A stretch of 64,000 nucleotides of DNA from an uncultured Eubacterium sp. (GCA_900539325.1 UQCC01000002.1:135378-199377), one strand, 5' to 3'. Counted from the stretch's first letter, positions 17,384-26,221 are shown. The notes: generated by a model not told the origin, from the letters alone. Numbers and translations are program-made.

Positions 17384-17411
17384 AGGGGCGAACTGTGTTC
17401 GCCTCTTTTTT
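17384..17411 (+). terminator. purA terminator
   Basis: GGCGAAC (17387-17393) pairs with GTTCGCC (17397-17403) around a TGT loop, followed by TCTTTTTT. The stem is one copy of the AGGGGCGAAC...GTTCGCC repeat. Confidence 0.85.
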
Positions 17412-17450
17412 CTGCAATAAAATAATACTTTATCTAATAATAAATTGTTA

Positions 17451-17479
17451 TTGAAATACTGTACCTTAAAATATATAAT
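17451..17479 (+). promoter_or_regulatory. Promoter placing the clc start at the transcript 5' end
   Basis: TTGAAA (17451-17456), a 17-bp spacer and TATAAT (17474-17479). The expected start, about 7 nt past the -10 box, coincides with the A of the ATG at 17486, so the mRNA may be leaderless. Confidence 0.75.
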
Positions 17480-17485
17480 ATAAGT

Positions 17486-19075
17486 ATGAGAGAGCAAAAG
17501 AAGTTAAACACAATCAGAAAAATTAAATCAAAAAACAGCGAAGCCTTCTTTCTTGTGATAAGAGGGCTTGAAGTAGGCTTGTTTGCCGGACTTATTGCCG
17601 TACTGTACAGATATATGTTGTCCGTAGCGGAGGATGGACTCAACAAAGTTTTAACATTTATCCACGGCAGTTGGTGGAAAATCGCAATATGGTTTGGCAT
17701 TTTGTGGCTTATCGGCACATTTGTTTGCTACATCATCAAGTGGGAGCCGGCTTCGGGCGGTTCCGGCATTCCGCAGGTTACGGGCGAAGTTAAAGGCAGA
17801 ATGTCGCCGTCATGGTGGAAGGTGCTTGTTGCAAAGATTATCGGCGGCACAGCCTCGGTATTTGCAGGACTTTCGCTCGGCAGAGAAGGTCCGAGTGTTC
17901 AACTCGGCGGTATGGCGGCAAAAGGTATTGCAAAAATCACAAAGGCAGACAAAACCACCGAGCTCCGTATGATTTCGTGCGGTGCAGGTGCAGGTATGGC
18001 GGCGGCATTTAACGCTCCGCTTACCGGAATTATGTTTGTGCTTGAAGAAATACATCACTCGTTTGACAAAAACATTCTTTGTATGGGCATTGTGGCAACC
18101 GTTGTTGCCGACTATGTGTCAAAGCTGTTTTTCGGTCAAAGCACAATTTTCAGCTACGACACGGTTAATTTTCCGCTGAAATATTACTGGATTTTGATTT
18201 TACTTGGCATAATCATCGGTCTTTCAGGTGTTGGATATACCAAAATTATGCTCAAATTACAAGACACCTTTAAGGCAATAAAAAAAGTTCCCAACACAGT
18301 CAAGCTTCCGCTTGTTTTCGTTTTCAGCGGAGTTGTGGGACTTGTCTGCCCTCAGGTGCTTTGCGGCGGTCACTCAATGGTTGAGTTTTTGATGAACGAA
18401 AAGCCGGGCTTCGGCGTTATGTTTGGACTGTTGGTTGCAAAATTTTTGTTCGGTGCAATCTGCTTTGCGTGCGGCGCACCGGGCGGAACGCTTTATCCTC
18501 TGTGTATTTTGGGTACATATCTCGGTGCGGCGTTCGGCTCAATAGCACTTCAAATCACGGGACTTCCGGACGGACTTTGGCAGGAATTTGCCGTTATCGG
18601 CATGGCAGGATTTTTCTCTGCCACCATCAAAAGCCCGATTACAGGCGTTGTTTTGGTGTTTGAGCTTACGGGTAATATGAACAACATTTTGCCGCTTGTA
18701 ACGGTTGCACTGATAAGCTATGCGGTGTCTAACCTTTTGGGCAGCGAACCGATATACGAAGCTCTCCTTGCAAGGATTTCCACACCGACAAGCGAAAATC
18801 AGGGAAGCGAAATTTCAAAAAGAGAAAAAATCATCAAATCATTTGTTATTCCGACCGGAAGCGACCTTGCCGACAAAAAAATCAAAGATATTGATTGGGG
18901 CAGGCATGCTCTTATCATCACGGTTGAACGAGGTGAGGACAGCATAACCCCTAACGGTGATGTTGTGCTGAAAGCCGGGGACGAAATAGTATTTTTGGTG
19001 TCGCAAAGGCGACTTGCAAAAACAAGTGAACATCTTGAAGAACTGTTTGAAGACCGATACAAACCGTCAACATAA
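17486..19075 (+). CDS. ClC-family chloride/proton antiporter with TrkA-C domain
   Basis: A polytopic membrane protein of 529 residues. ClC selectivity motifs are visible: GSGIPQ (about 92-97), GREGPSVQLGG (about 132-142, containing the gating Glu), and VLEEIHHSF with the internal proton-path glutamates. These residues favour an H+/Cl- exchanger over a channel. A soluble C-terminal TrkA-C/RCK_C domain (about 440-525) has LADKKIKDIDWGRHALII and LKAGDEIVFLV. No ribosome site precedes the ATG and the promoter lies immediately upstream, suggesting leaderless translation. The GH3 gene begins 17 bp downstream and is probably co-transcribed. Confidence 0.93.
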   Translation: MREQKKLNTIRKIKSKNSEAFFLVIRGLEVGLFAGLIAVLYRYMLSVAEDGLNKVLTFIHGSWWKIAIWFGILWLIGTFVCYIIKWEPASGGSGIPQVTGEVKGRMSPSWWKVLVAKIIGGTASVFAGLSLGREGPSVQLGGMAAKGIAKITKADKTTELRMISCGAGAGMAAAFNAPLTGIMFVLEEIHHSFDKNILCMGIVATVVADYVSKLFFGQSTIFSYDTVNFPLKYYWILILLGIIIGLSGVGYTKIMLKLQDTFKAIKKVPNTVKLPLVFVFSGVVGLVCPQVLCGGHSMVEFLMNEKPGFGVMFGLLVAKFLFGAICFACGAPGGTLYPLCILGTYLGAAFGSIALQITGLPDGLWQEFAVIGMAGFFSATIKSPITGVVLVFELTGNMNNILPLVTVALISYAVSNLLGSEPIYEALLARISTPTSENQGSEISKREKIIKSFVIPTGSDLADKKIKDIDWGRHALIITVERGEDSITPNGDVVLKAGDEIVFLVSQRRLAKTSEHLEELFEDRYKPST

Positions 19076-19092
19076 GCACAAGGAGACGCACT

Positions 19093-21513
19093 ATGACTTT
19101 TAAGGACAAATTCAACGACAAAATCGGAAAAATCGTTACAAAATTCACATCTGTTTCTCAAGACGAAAACGGAAATACCGATGTTGAAAAAACAATCACC
19201 GACGGTATGCCCGAACTTGCCCGTCAGGCAGCGGCAGAAGGTGCTGTTTTGTTGAAAAACGACAATGTTTTGCCGCTTAAAGAGGGTACAACCGTGTCAC
19301 TTTTCGGCAGAACATACAAAGATTATTTCTTTGTAGGCTACGGAAGCGGCGGCGATGTCATCAGACCGTACAACATTGACATTGCCGAAGGCATAGAAAA
19401 CTGCGACAAGCTGAATCTTAATTACACGCTTCACAACATTTATACGGAATGGCGAGAGAAAAACCCTGTATCGCACGGTTACTGGGCACATTGGCCGCTG
19501 AGATATTGGGAAATGCCGCTCAGTGATGAAACCGTTAAAAATGCCCGTGCAAACAGCGATGTTGCGGTGGTTACAATCGGTCGTTCATCGGGCGAGGACA
19601 GAGATTGCGACCTTGAAAACGGCAGTTATTTTCTTCACGATGAAGAAATTGAAATGCTCGACCTTGTGACATCTTATTTTGAAAAAGTGGTTGTTCTGCT
19701 CAATGTGGGCAACATCATCGATATGAGCTGGGTTAAGCACTACGGCGACAAAATCGGTGCGATAATGTATGTTTGGCAAGGCGGAATGGAAAGCGGCAAT
19801 GCCGTTGCCGACCTGCTTTGCGGCAATGTTAACCCATGCGGAAAACTCACCGACACCATTGCAAGAAACTACTATGATTATCCGTCATCGGCACAGTTTG
19901 GCAACAAAAAAGCAAACGAATACACCGAGGATATTTTTGTAGGTTACAGATATTTTGAAAGCTTTGCCAAGGAAAAGGTGCTTTATCCTTTCGGCTTCGG
20001 TTTGAGCTACACAACCTTTGACATCAAGTGCGACAAAGCAGAAGCAAACGGCAACGGCTTTGATTTTGAATTTACCGTTACAAATACGGGCGACCTTGCC
20101 GGCAAAGAAACCGTTCAGCTTTACCTAAACAAGCCTTGCGGAAAGCTCGGCAACCCGAAAAGAATTTTGGTTGACTTTGCAAAAACCGACCTCATCGAGC
20201 CAAACGGCAGTCAAAAATTGACTATGAGCGTTGATATGTATCAGTTGACATCATACGACGACTGCGGCTCAACAAACAACGCAAGCGCATATGTAACCGA
20301 AAAGGGCGAATACGATTTTTATGCGGGAAGCAATGTCAGGTCAGCCGAAAAGGTGTTTACATATTATCAGGAAAACACCGAGGTTTGGGAACAGTTGAAG
20401 CAAGTTTGTGCGCCTAAATCGGACTTTCTTGTTTGGCGTGCGGAAGAAAAGCACGGCAATTACTTCCTAAGCACAAAAATGGTTGCGAAGGAAAAATACG
20501 ACCTTGCAACAAGAATTCTCAACAATCTCCCTACCGACATTGAGCAAACGGGCGACAAGGGAATCAAACTTCAAGATGTAAAAGACGGCAAGGCAACACT
20601 TGACGAATTTGTGGCACAGCTTGACAATGTTGAACTTGAAGCAATCACAAGAGGCGACTACAAAATGAATTCGCCGCTCGGTGCAAAAGGCAACGCCGGA
20701 GCATACGGCGGTGTGCTTGAAAGTCTGCGTGAAAAAGGTGTTAAGCCGATTATCACAACAGACGGTCCGTCAGGCATAAGAATTTTATCGTGTTGTTCAC
20801 TTTTGCCTATCGGCACGCTTCTTGCCTGCACATTTGATACAAAACTTGTTGAAAAGCTGTATTCAATCATTGCAAAGGAAATGAAAGAAAAAGGCAGTGA
20901 TGTGCTCCTTGCTCCGGGTATGAATATCCACAGAAATCCGCTTTGCGGCAGAAACTTTGAATATTTCTCCGAAGACCCGTATGTAAGCGGCAAAATGGGT
21001 GCGGCTTGCGTAAGGGGTATTCAGTCGCTCGGCGGTTCTGCGTGTCCAAAGCACTTTGCGTGCAACAATCAGGAACTTACACGCACCACAAACGATTCGC
21101 AAGTCAGCGAGCGTGCACTGCGTGAAATCTACCTCAAAGCGTTTGAAATCTGCGTAAAAGAGGCTCACCCTAAAAATATTATGACTTCATACAACAAGAT
21201 AAACGGCGTGTGGAGCCATTACAACTACGACACCTGCGTAACCGTTTTGCGTAACGAATGGGGTTACGAAGGCAATGTTATGACCGACTGGTGGATGCAC
21301 CCGTCAAAGAGCATTGAATTCCCTAAAATGCGTGACCAGGCATACAGAGTGAGAAGCGGCGTAAATGTGCTTATGCCGGGCGGTGAAAGAGTTACAAACG
21401 GCAAGCCGGACGGTACATTGTTTGCAACACTCGGCAAACCGTTTGGTATTACCGTCGGCGAGGTTCAGGAAAGTGCAAAATGGGTACTCAAATCCGTTAT
21501 GGAAATTGAATAA
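19093..21513 (+). CDS. Glycoside hydrolase family 3 beta-glucosidase-type, swapped domain order
   Basis: An 806-residue GH3 enzyme, probably hydrolysing beta-glucosides or related oligosaccharides. The GH3 C-type domain comes first (LARQAAAEGAVLLKNDNVLP, about 37-56), then a fibronectin-III-like domain (about 320-400), and the catalytic TIM-barrel domain is last (TDGPSGIRI near 555; GMNIHRNPLCGRNFEYFSED; PKHFACNNQE). The probable nucleophile is Asp in NVMTDWWM (about 731-738). Standard GH3 proteins have the reverse order; swapped forms are known in rumen Clostridia. No signal peptide is present, so it is likely cytoplasmic. It follows the ClC gene by 17 bp. Confidence 0.92.
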   Translation: MTFKDKFNDKIGKIVTKFTSVSQDENGNTDVEKTITDGMPELARQAAAEGAVLLKNDNVLPLKEGTTVSLFGRTYKDYFFVGYGSGGDVIRPYNIDIAEGIENCDKLNLNYTLHNIYTEWREKNPVSHGYWAHWPLRYWEMPLSDETVKNARANSDVAVVTIGRSSGEDRDCDLENGSYFLHDEEIEMLDLVTSYFEKVVVLLNVGNIIDMSWVKHYGDKIGAIMYVWQGGMESGNAVADLLCGNVNPCGKLTDTIARNYYDYPSSAQFGNKKANEYTEDIFVGYRYFESFAKEKVLYPFGFGLSYTTFDIKCDKAEANGNGFDFEFTVTNTGDLAGKETVQLYLNKPCGKLGNPKRILVDFAKTDLIEPNGSQKLTMSVDMYQLTSYDDCGSTNNASAYVTEKGEYDFYAGSNVRSAEKVFTYYQENTEVWEQLKQVCAPKSDFLVWRAEEKHGNYFLSTKMVAKEKYDLATRILNNLPTDIEQTGDKGIKLQDVKDGKATLDEFVAQLDNVELEAITRGDYKMNSPLGAKGNAGAYGGVLESLREKGVKPIITTDGPSGIRILSCCSLLPIGTLLACTFDTKLVEKLYSIIAKEMKEKGSDVLLAPGMNIHRNPLCGRNFEYFSEDPYVSGKMGAACVRGIQSLGGSACPKHFACNNQELTRTTNDSQVSERALREIYLKAFEICVKEAHPKNIMTSYNKINGVWSHYNYDTCVTVLRNEWGYEGNVMTDWWMHPSKSIEFPKMRDQAYRVRSGVNVLMPGGERVTNGKPDGTLFATLGKPFGITVGEVQESAKWVLKSVMEIE

Positions 21514-21548
21514 CAGCATAGGGTGAACTGTGTCGCCTCAAAAAAAGG

Positions 21549-21577
21549 TTGATATTTGTTTATCAATGTATTATACT
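21549..21577 (+). promoter_or_regulatory. fba promoter
   Basis: TTGATA (21549-21554), a 17-bp spacer and TATACT (21572-21577). It leaves a leader of about 47 nt with GGAGAG as ribosome site. Confidence 0.75.
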
Positions 21578-21630
21578 ATTGATGAATGAGTAGGAATACT
21601 CAAATTTTAACAATATAGGAGAGTAAAATT

Positions 21631-22494
21631 ATGTTAGTTTCCGCTACAGAAATGCTTAAAAAAGCAAAAGAAGGCCACTATGCAGTTGGTCACTTCAATA
21701 TTAACAACCTTGAATGGACAAAGTCTATTCTTCTCACTGCACAGGAACTCAACAGCCCTGTAATCTTGGGTGTATCAGAGGGTGCAGGCAAATATATGAC
21801 AGGCTTTAAGACCGTTGCGGCTATGGTTAAGGCTATGGACGAAGAACTCGGTATCACAGTACCTGTTGCACTTCACCTTGACCACGGCACATACGAAGGT
21901 TGCTACAAGTGCATCAAGGCAGGCTTCACATCAATTATGTTTGACGGTTCACACTATCCAATCGAGGAGAATGTTGCAAAGACAACAGAACTTGTAAATG
22001 TTGCCCACAACCTCGGTCTTTCAATCGAAGCTGAAGTTGGTGCAATCGGCGGTGAAGAAGACGGCGTTATCGGTGCAGGCGAATGTGCTGACCCTAACGA
22101 ATGCAAGATGATTGCAGACCTCGGCGTTGATATGCTTGCTGCAGGTATCGGCAACATCCACGGTAAGTACCCTGCAAACTGGGCAGGTCTTTCATTTGAA
22201 ACTCTTGACGCTGTTCAGCAAAAGACAGGCGCTATGCCACTCGTTCTTCACGGCGGTACAGGTATTCCTGACGATATGATTAAGAAGGCTATCGACCTCG
22301 GCGTTTCAAAGATTAATGTAAACACAGAATGCCAGCTTGTATTCCAGGAAGCAACCCGTGCTTACATCGAATCAGGTAAGGACAAAGAAGGCAAGGGCTT
22401 TGATCCTCGTAAGCTTCTCGCTCCGGGTGCACAGGCTATCTGCGACAAAGTTAAGGAAAAGATGGAACTCTTCGGTTCTATAAACAAAGCATAA
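21631..22494 (+). CDS. fba: Class II fructose-bisphosphate aldolase
   Basis: Glycolytic zinc enzyme that cleaves fructose 1,6-bisphosphate to DHAP and GAP. At 287 residues it is typical of the class II type. Zinc and catalytic residues appear in ALHLDHGTYEGC (about 78-89), GNIHGKYP (about 174-181) and LVLHGGTGIPDDMI (about 206-219), and the phosphate loop in KINVNTE. It has its own promoter and terminator and so looks monocistronic. Its codon usage is biased in the way expected for a highly expressed gene. Confidence 0.95.
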   Translation: MLVSATEMLKKAKEGHYAVGHFNINNLEWTKSILLTAQELNSPVILGVSEGAGKYMTGFKTVAAMVKAMDEELGITVPVALHLDHGTYEGCYKCIKAGFTSIMFDGSHYPIEENVAKTTELVNVAHNLGLSIEAEVGAIGGEEDGVIGAGECADPNECKMIADLGVDMLAAGIGNIHGKYPANWAGLSFETLDAVQQKTGAMPLVLHGGTGIPDDMIKKAIDLGVSKINVNTECQLVFQEATRAYIESGKDKEGKGFDPRKLLAPGAQAICDKVKEKMELFGSINKA

Positions 22495-22508
22495 GTTTAA
22501 AATTGCAA

Positions 22509-22537
22509 AGTCTCCTCATTTTGAGGAGACTTTTTTT
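22509..22537 (+). terminator. fba terminator
   Basis: AGTCTCCTCA (22509-22518) pairs with TGAGGAGACT (22522-22531), followed by a T-run that reaches the stop codon of the convergent small gene. Confidence 0.9.
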
Positions 22538-22718
22538 ACATAAACGATGCAACGGTGTCTGCAATGTCCGACATTTTGTTCATCGTTTTTTTCATAAATT
22601 TTTTGGTTGATGACGAAGTGGAATTTGAGCAACAGCTTCCTGCAACTGCCGCAACAGAGCAGAGTGCAAGCGTTGCACCGATGCACTTCATCATTATTTT
22701 TGATGTTTTGACATTCAT
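22536..22718 (-). CDS. Small membrane-anchored or exported protein, unknown
   Basis: A 60-residue product starting MNVKTSKIMMKCIGATLALC. The ATG at 22718 is chosen because CGGAGG lies 8-13 nt upstream; an upstream in-frame ATG at 22763 lacks one. One hydrophobic segment (about 9-28) is followed by SCCSNSTSSST and a Lys/Met-rich tail. It could be a short transmembrane or lipoprotein-like peptide, though the lipobox is not convincing. No family was recognised. It faces fba convergently. Confidence 0.6.
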   Translation of the reverse strand: MNVKTSKIMMKCIGATLALCSVAAVAGSCCSNSTSSSTKKFMKKTMNKMSDIADTVASFM

Positions 22719-22807
22719 AAAAATACCTCCGTTTTCATTACAGCGTTTTTGCCTTGTCGGCAATAATAGTTTGTGCTTTTGGCTGTAATATAACAGAGGT
22801 AATTTTT

Positions 22808-23296
22808 TTATTTTATATCAATTTTGTCTGCAATTCTGACGAATTGACCGTCAATTTCTTCCGCTGATTTTAGGAATTTATTTCCAAAAAATTCGCCGTT
22901 CGGGAACAGTTCCAAAAGCGGTTCAAGAACAAATCTGCGCTCTAAATACCGAGGATGAGGGCAAACAAGATTTTCGCTGTTTATAACCTTATCTTCCGCA
23001 AAAATGAGGTCAATATCCAAAACTCTCGGACCGTCTTTAATCACTCTTATTCTGCCGAAGCCCGCTTCAATGCCGAGGCACACGCCGAGCATTTCGTGAG
23101 GGTCAAGACCGCTTTCAACAAGAACAACGGCGTTGTAAAAATCGTCCTGTTCGGCATAACCGACCGGCTCCGTTTCGTAAATCGAGGAACAGGCAATAAC
23201 CGAAGTTTTTGGAACAAGATTGATTGCCTCAACCGCATTGTCGATATTTTCTTTTCTGTTACCGATATTTGTACCTATCGCAAGAACATAAGTCAT
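22808..23296 (-). CDS. folK: 2-amino-4-hydroxy-6-hydroxymethyldihydropteridine pyrophosphokinase
   Basis: HPPK transfers pyrophosphate from ATP to hydroxymethyldihydropterin, giving the substrate for FolP. The 162-residue length is normal. Motifs: LAIGTNIGNRKENI at the N-terminus, YETEPVG (about 45-51), and DGPRVLDIDLIFAED (about 91-105) with the metal-binding Asp pair. It is the last gene of the folE-folP-folB-folK operon, 6 bp after folB. Confidence 0.95.
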   Translation of the reverse strand: MTYVLAIGTNIGNRKENIDNAVEAINLVPKTSVIACSSIYETEPVGYAEQDDFYNAVVLVESGLDPHEMLGVCLGIEAGFGRIRVIKDGPRVLDIDLIFAEDKVINSENLVCPHPRYLERRFVLEPLLELFPNGEFFGNKFLKSAEEIDGQFVRIADKIDIK

Positions 23297-23302
23297 AATT
23301 TT

Positions 23303-23662
23303 TTACCTTTCTCTCATAATTGAAACAGCAACATAATCAAACTCGGCACTTATCGGTGCTTCGGGTTTTTTGAGAGTTACCTCAACCTTAAAAATATCAT
23401 CAAATTCATCAAGTACCGCATCGGCGATAACCTGTGCCGCTCTTTCAATTAAATCATATTTTTCCGCAGTGAACACACGGCGAATTGTTTTGACAACCTT
23501 TGCATAGCTTACCGTATCGTCAAGCGTGTCCATTTGGCAAGCCCTTGCAATGTTGACATAATAATCCAAATCTATAACAAAATTTTGACCGTTTTCTTTT
23601 TCCTCGGGATTAACTCCGTGGTAGGCAAAAAGTTTTAAGCCTTTAATTGAAATTTTATCCAT
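23303..23662 (-). CDS. folB: Dihydroneopterin aldolase
   Basis: It converts dihydroneopterin to hydroxymethyldihydropterin and glycolaldehyde. A 119-residue T-fold protein with the family start MDKISIKGLKLFAYHGVNPEEKENGQ split across its first 26 residues, including the conserved HGV.P.E pattern, and a later DTVSYAKVVKTI. It lies 2 bp after folP and feeds FolK, encoded next. Confidence 0.94.
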   Translation of the reverse strand: MDKISIKGLKLFAYHGVNPEEKENGQNFVIDLDYYVNIARACQMDTLDDTVSYAKVVKTIRRVFTAEKYDLIERAAQVIADAVLDEFDDIFKVEVTLKKPEAPISAEFDYVAVSIMRER

Positions 23663-23664
23663 AA

Positions 23665-24474
23665 TTATCCCTTACTTTGCATTTTTTTGATTGCATACGC
23701 CATATCTATGCCCTGTTTTTCGGCTTTTACATTGTGAAGGCGAATTATATCCGCTCCGCCCAAAATTGCCGCCGTATCGGCTGCTATGTTGCCGTAATCA
23801 CGGTTTTTAGGCACGCTCTCGCCGCCGTATTCGCCTATAACACGCTTTCGGCTTGTTCCGAGTAGCAGAGGGTATCCGTCAGGCTTGTAATCGCTTACAC
23901 GGGAAATTAGAGCCAAATCCTGCACTCTGTCCTTGCCGAAGCCGATACCCATATCAAAGCAAATCTGTGATTTATCAATTCCGAGTGCTTTGCATTTGTT
24001 GATTGACTCATCAAAAAATTTGTGCACTTCGCTTACTCCGCCTGCACCGTTGTGCATAATTATCCAACCTGCTTGGTTATCCCGCACAACTTTTGCCATT
24101 TTTTCGGTTATAACACCGCTGACATCGTTGATGATATTTGCACCCCATTCAATCGTGTTGAGGGCAACAACGGGAAAATAAGTGTCAATGCTTATCGGCA
24201 CATCGGTTTGTGCCCTGACCTTTGAAATAACCGGCTCAAGCCTGTCCATTTCTTCAATAGGCGAAATCTCGGTATATCCCGGACGGGTGCTTTGTGCACC
24301 GAAATCCAAAATATCCGCTCCGTTTTCAACAAGCTTCAAGGCGTATTCCACAGCCGCTTCGGGTGTAAAATGGTCGCCGCCGTCCGAAAAACTGTCGGGT
24401 GTGACATTGACAATGCCCATAACAAGCGGTTTGTCACCGTATTCAATATTTTTATCGGTACATTTCCAAATCAT
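23665..24474 (-). CDS. folP: Dihydropteroate synthase
   Basis: It condenses hydroxymethyldihydropterin pyrophosphate with p-aminobenzoate; this is the sulfonamide target. 269 residues. Signatures: MGIVNVTPDSFSDGG (about 19-33), DFGAQSTRPGY (about 57-67), PISIDTYFP and FDMGIGFGKD. The pterin-binding loops look intact. It follows folE by 33 bp and is nearly contiguous with folB. Confidence 0.96.
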   Translation of the reverse strand: MIWKCTDKNIEYGDKPLVMGIVNVTPDSFSDGGDHFTPEAAVEYALKLVENGADILDFGAQSTRPGYTEISPIEEMDRLEPVISKVRAQTDVPISIDTYFPVVALNTIEWGANIINDVSGVITEKMAKVVRDNQAGWIIMHNGAGGVSEVHKFFDESINKCKALGIDKSQICFDMGIGFGKDRVQDLALISRVSDYKPDGYPLLLGTSRKRVIGEYGGESVPKNRDYGNIAADTAAILGGADIIRLHNVKAEKQGIDMAYAIKKMQSKG

Positions 24475-24507
24475 AACAAAGCCTCTTTTTTCGGTAAAAT
24501 AATATTT

Positions 24508-25077
24508 TTACGATTTTAACAAAGACAAAACTTCTGCCCTTGTGCGTGCGTCTTTTTTCATAATTCCTCGAAGTGCCGAAGTCATAGTTGACGAACCCGA
24601 AGCCTTTGCACCTCTGATTGACATACAGGTGTGCTCCGCTTCAATAATAACGGCAACACCTTTAGGCGAAAGATTTTCTTCCAAAAAATCGGCAATGTCC
24701 GAAGTCAAACGCTCCTGAACCTGCGGACGCTTTGCAAAATTGTCAACAATTCTCGCAAATTTTGAAAGTCCGAGAATTTTGTTATCCGACGGAATGTAAG
24801 CAATATGAGCCTTGCCCACAAACGGAAGCAGGTGGTGTTCGCACATTGACGAAAACGGAATGTCACGCACAATAACCATCTCGTCATTTGATTTTTCGTC
24901 AAACAATTTGAGGTGCTGTGTTGCATCGTTGTCAAGACCGGCAAACATTTCTTCATACATATTTGCCACTCTTTTAGGTGTTTCAATAAGACCCGGACGA
25001 TTTACATCTTCGCCCACCGCTTCAAGAATGTCACGAACGGCATTCATTATTTTTTGCTTGTTTTCTTCTGTAATCAT
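24508..25077 (-). CDS. folE: GTP cyclohydrolase I
   Basis: First folate enzyme: GTP to 7,8-dihydroneopterin triphosphate. 189 residues, with the zinc and active-site segment FSSMCEHHLLPFVGKAHIAY (about 76-95), KFARIVDNFAKRPQVQERLT and EHTCMSIRGAK (the second zinc Cys region). It is the first folate gene, 18 bp after the LCP-like gene that opens the operon. Confidence 0.97.
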   Translation of the reverse strand: MITEENKQKIMNAVRDILEAVGEDVNRPGLIETPKRVANMYEEMFAGLDNDATQHLKLFDEKSNDEMVIVRDIPFSSMCEHHLLPFVGKAHIAYIPSDNKILGLSKFARIVDNFAKRPQVQERLTSDIADFLEENLSPKGVAVIIEAEHTCMSIRGAKASGSSTMTSALRGIMKKDARTRAEVLSLLKS

Positions 25078-25095
25078 AATAATTCCTCAATATTT

Positions 25096-26019
25096 TTATT
25101 CGCTGAAATAGCCCTTAATTTCCTGCACGGATTTTGGAGTCAGCACATTTGATTTGTACTTAACTGTTGCGGAATATACCGCAATGTCGCTGTTTTTCTT
25201 GCAAAAAACCTCAATCGCATCAATATTATCCTGAAAATTGCGAACCGTAATATTTGTTGTGGCACTGTTTATAAACAGCCTGAATATTGCCTCGGCATTG
25301 TCATAATTTTCGGCATTGAAAAGCTCGGTAAGTCCGTAAAGAATGATTTGGTTTGCTTTGGCATAATTCACATTTTTGTTTGAATAATAACGCAAAAGGT
25401 CGGAAGTTTCGGAACCTGAAAGTTTTTGTTCGCCCATTCCGATACGCACGGAATACTTGTCATCCGGATTGTCATTGTTAAATTTGATTGCCTCATCCGA
25501 CGGATAAATATATGTGCCGAGTTTGTTGACAAATTCTATAAAATCATCGGTTTTGAGTGCGGCATAATAATCGATGTTTATGCCGAGATAAGCGGTGAGT
25601 TTTGTTTGAATTGTTGCTCCGCCGCCGAGCGAATACAAATCATAAAGTGACTGACCGTCAATATCCGTGTCAGGTGACAAAGTGCAAACCTTGTAGCTTT
25701 GTGTGTCCTTGTCCGCCTGCACCAAAAATGCAAAGTGAATAACGGATTCTTCCTCGTCCGTTTCAATAATCAAAAAATTGCTTTTGCCCGATATTTGCGG
25801 CAATTCTTCAACGCCGTTATTTGCCTGTTGCGTAACGGTTACGCTGTCACCGGCAAAAAATTCCTTAACCGACGAATATTTTTGTGACAAAATCGCAAAA
25901 AACACAACCGTAAATATTACAATTATTGCAAGCATAATAAGCAAAATATGCTCTTCTCTGCTCTTTTTACCGCTTGACTTGCTGATATAAATATCGCCGC
26001 GGTGCTTAAAAATTTTCAT
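25096..26019 (-). CDS. Divergent LCP-like single-pass membrane protein
   Basis: A 307-residue protein with a basic N-terminus, one membrane helix (about 25-47) and an extracellular domain. The pattern KLTAYLGINIDYYAALKTDDF (split at about 139-160), FVNKLG and KLSGSETSDLLRYY matches the core of LytR-CpsA-Psr domains. Arginines usually present in the phosphate-binding RxDT and LxYxRxR motifs are not conserved (HFAFLVQAD and LLRYYSN instead). It may have lost ligase activity. It is transcribed first in the folate operon, and a good promoter sits directly upstream. Confidence 0.7.
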   Translation of the reverse strand: MKIFKHRGDIYISKSSGKKSREEHILLIMLAIIVIFTVVFFAILSQKYSSVKEFFAGDSVTVTQQANNGVEELPQISGKSNFLIIETDEEESVIHFAFLVQADKDTQSYKVCTLSPDTDIDGQSLYDLYSLGGGATIQTKLTAYLGINIDYYAALKTDDFIEFVNKLGTYIYPSDEAIKFNNDNPDDKYSVRIGMGEQKLSGSETSDLLRYYSNKNVNYAKANQIILYGLTELFNAENYDNAEAIFRLFINSATTNITVRNFQDNIDAIEVFCKKNSDIAVYSATVKYKSNVLTPKSVQEIKGYFSE

Positions 26020-26051
26020 ATTCTGCCTTTCTATAATTAATATTTGAATTT

Positions 26052-26080
26052 ATTATAGATTAAAAACATTCAAATTGCAA
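26052..26080 (-). promoter_or_regulatory. Promoter of the LCP-like/folate operon
   Basis: The minus strand has TTGCAA (26075-26080), a 17-bp spacer and TATAAT (26052-26057), about 33 nt upstream of the ATG at 26019. Confidence 0.75.
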
Positions 26081-26180
26081 CAATATTATCCAATCAAAAA
26101 TCATCATAGTATTTTGACGCTATATTATACAGGGTATATATTATAATAAGATTATAATTATTATTTATTTTAAATAAATA

Positions 26181-26209
26181 TTGACTTAAAGTGGGATGTT
26201 TACTATAAT
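26181..26209 (+). promoter_or_regulatory. dnaA promoter
   Basis: TTGACT (26181-26186), a 17-bp spacer and TATAAT (26204-26209). The region 26020-26360 is AT-rich and gene-free. The leader from here to dnaA is about 145 nt. Confidence 0.8.
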
Positions 26210-26221
26210 AGATTATGTATA

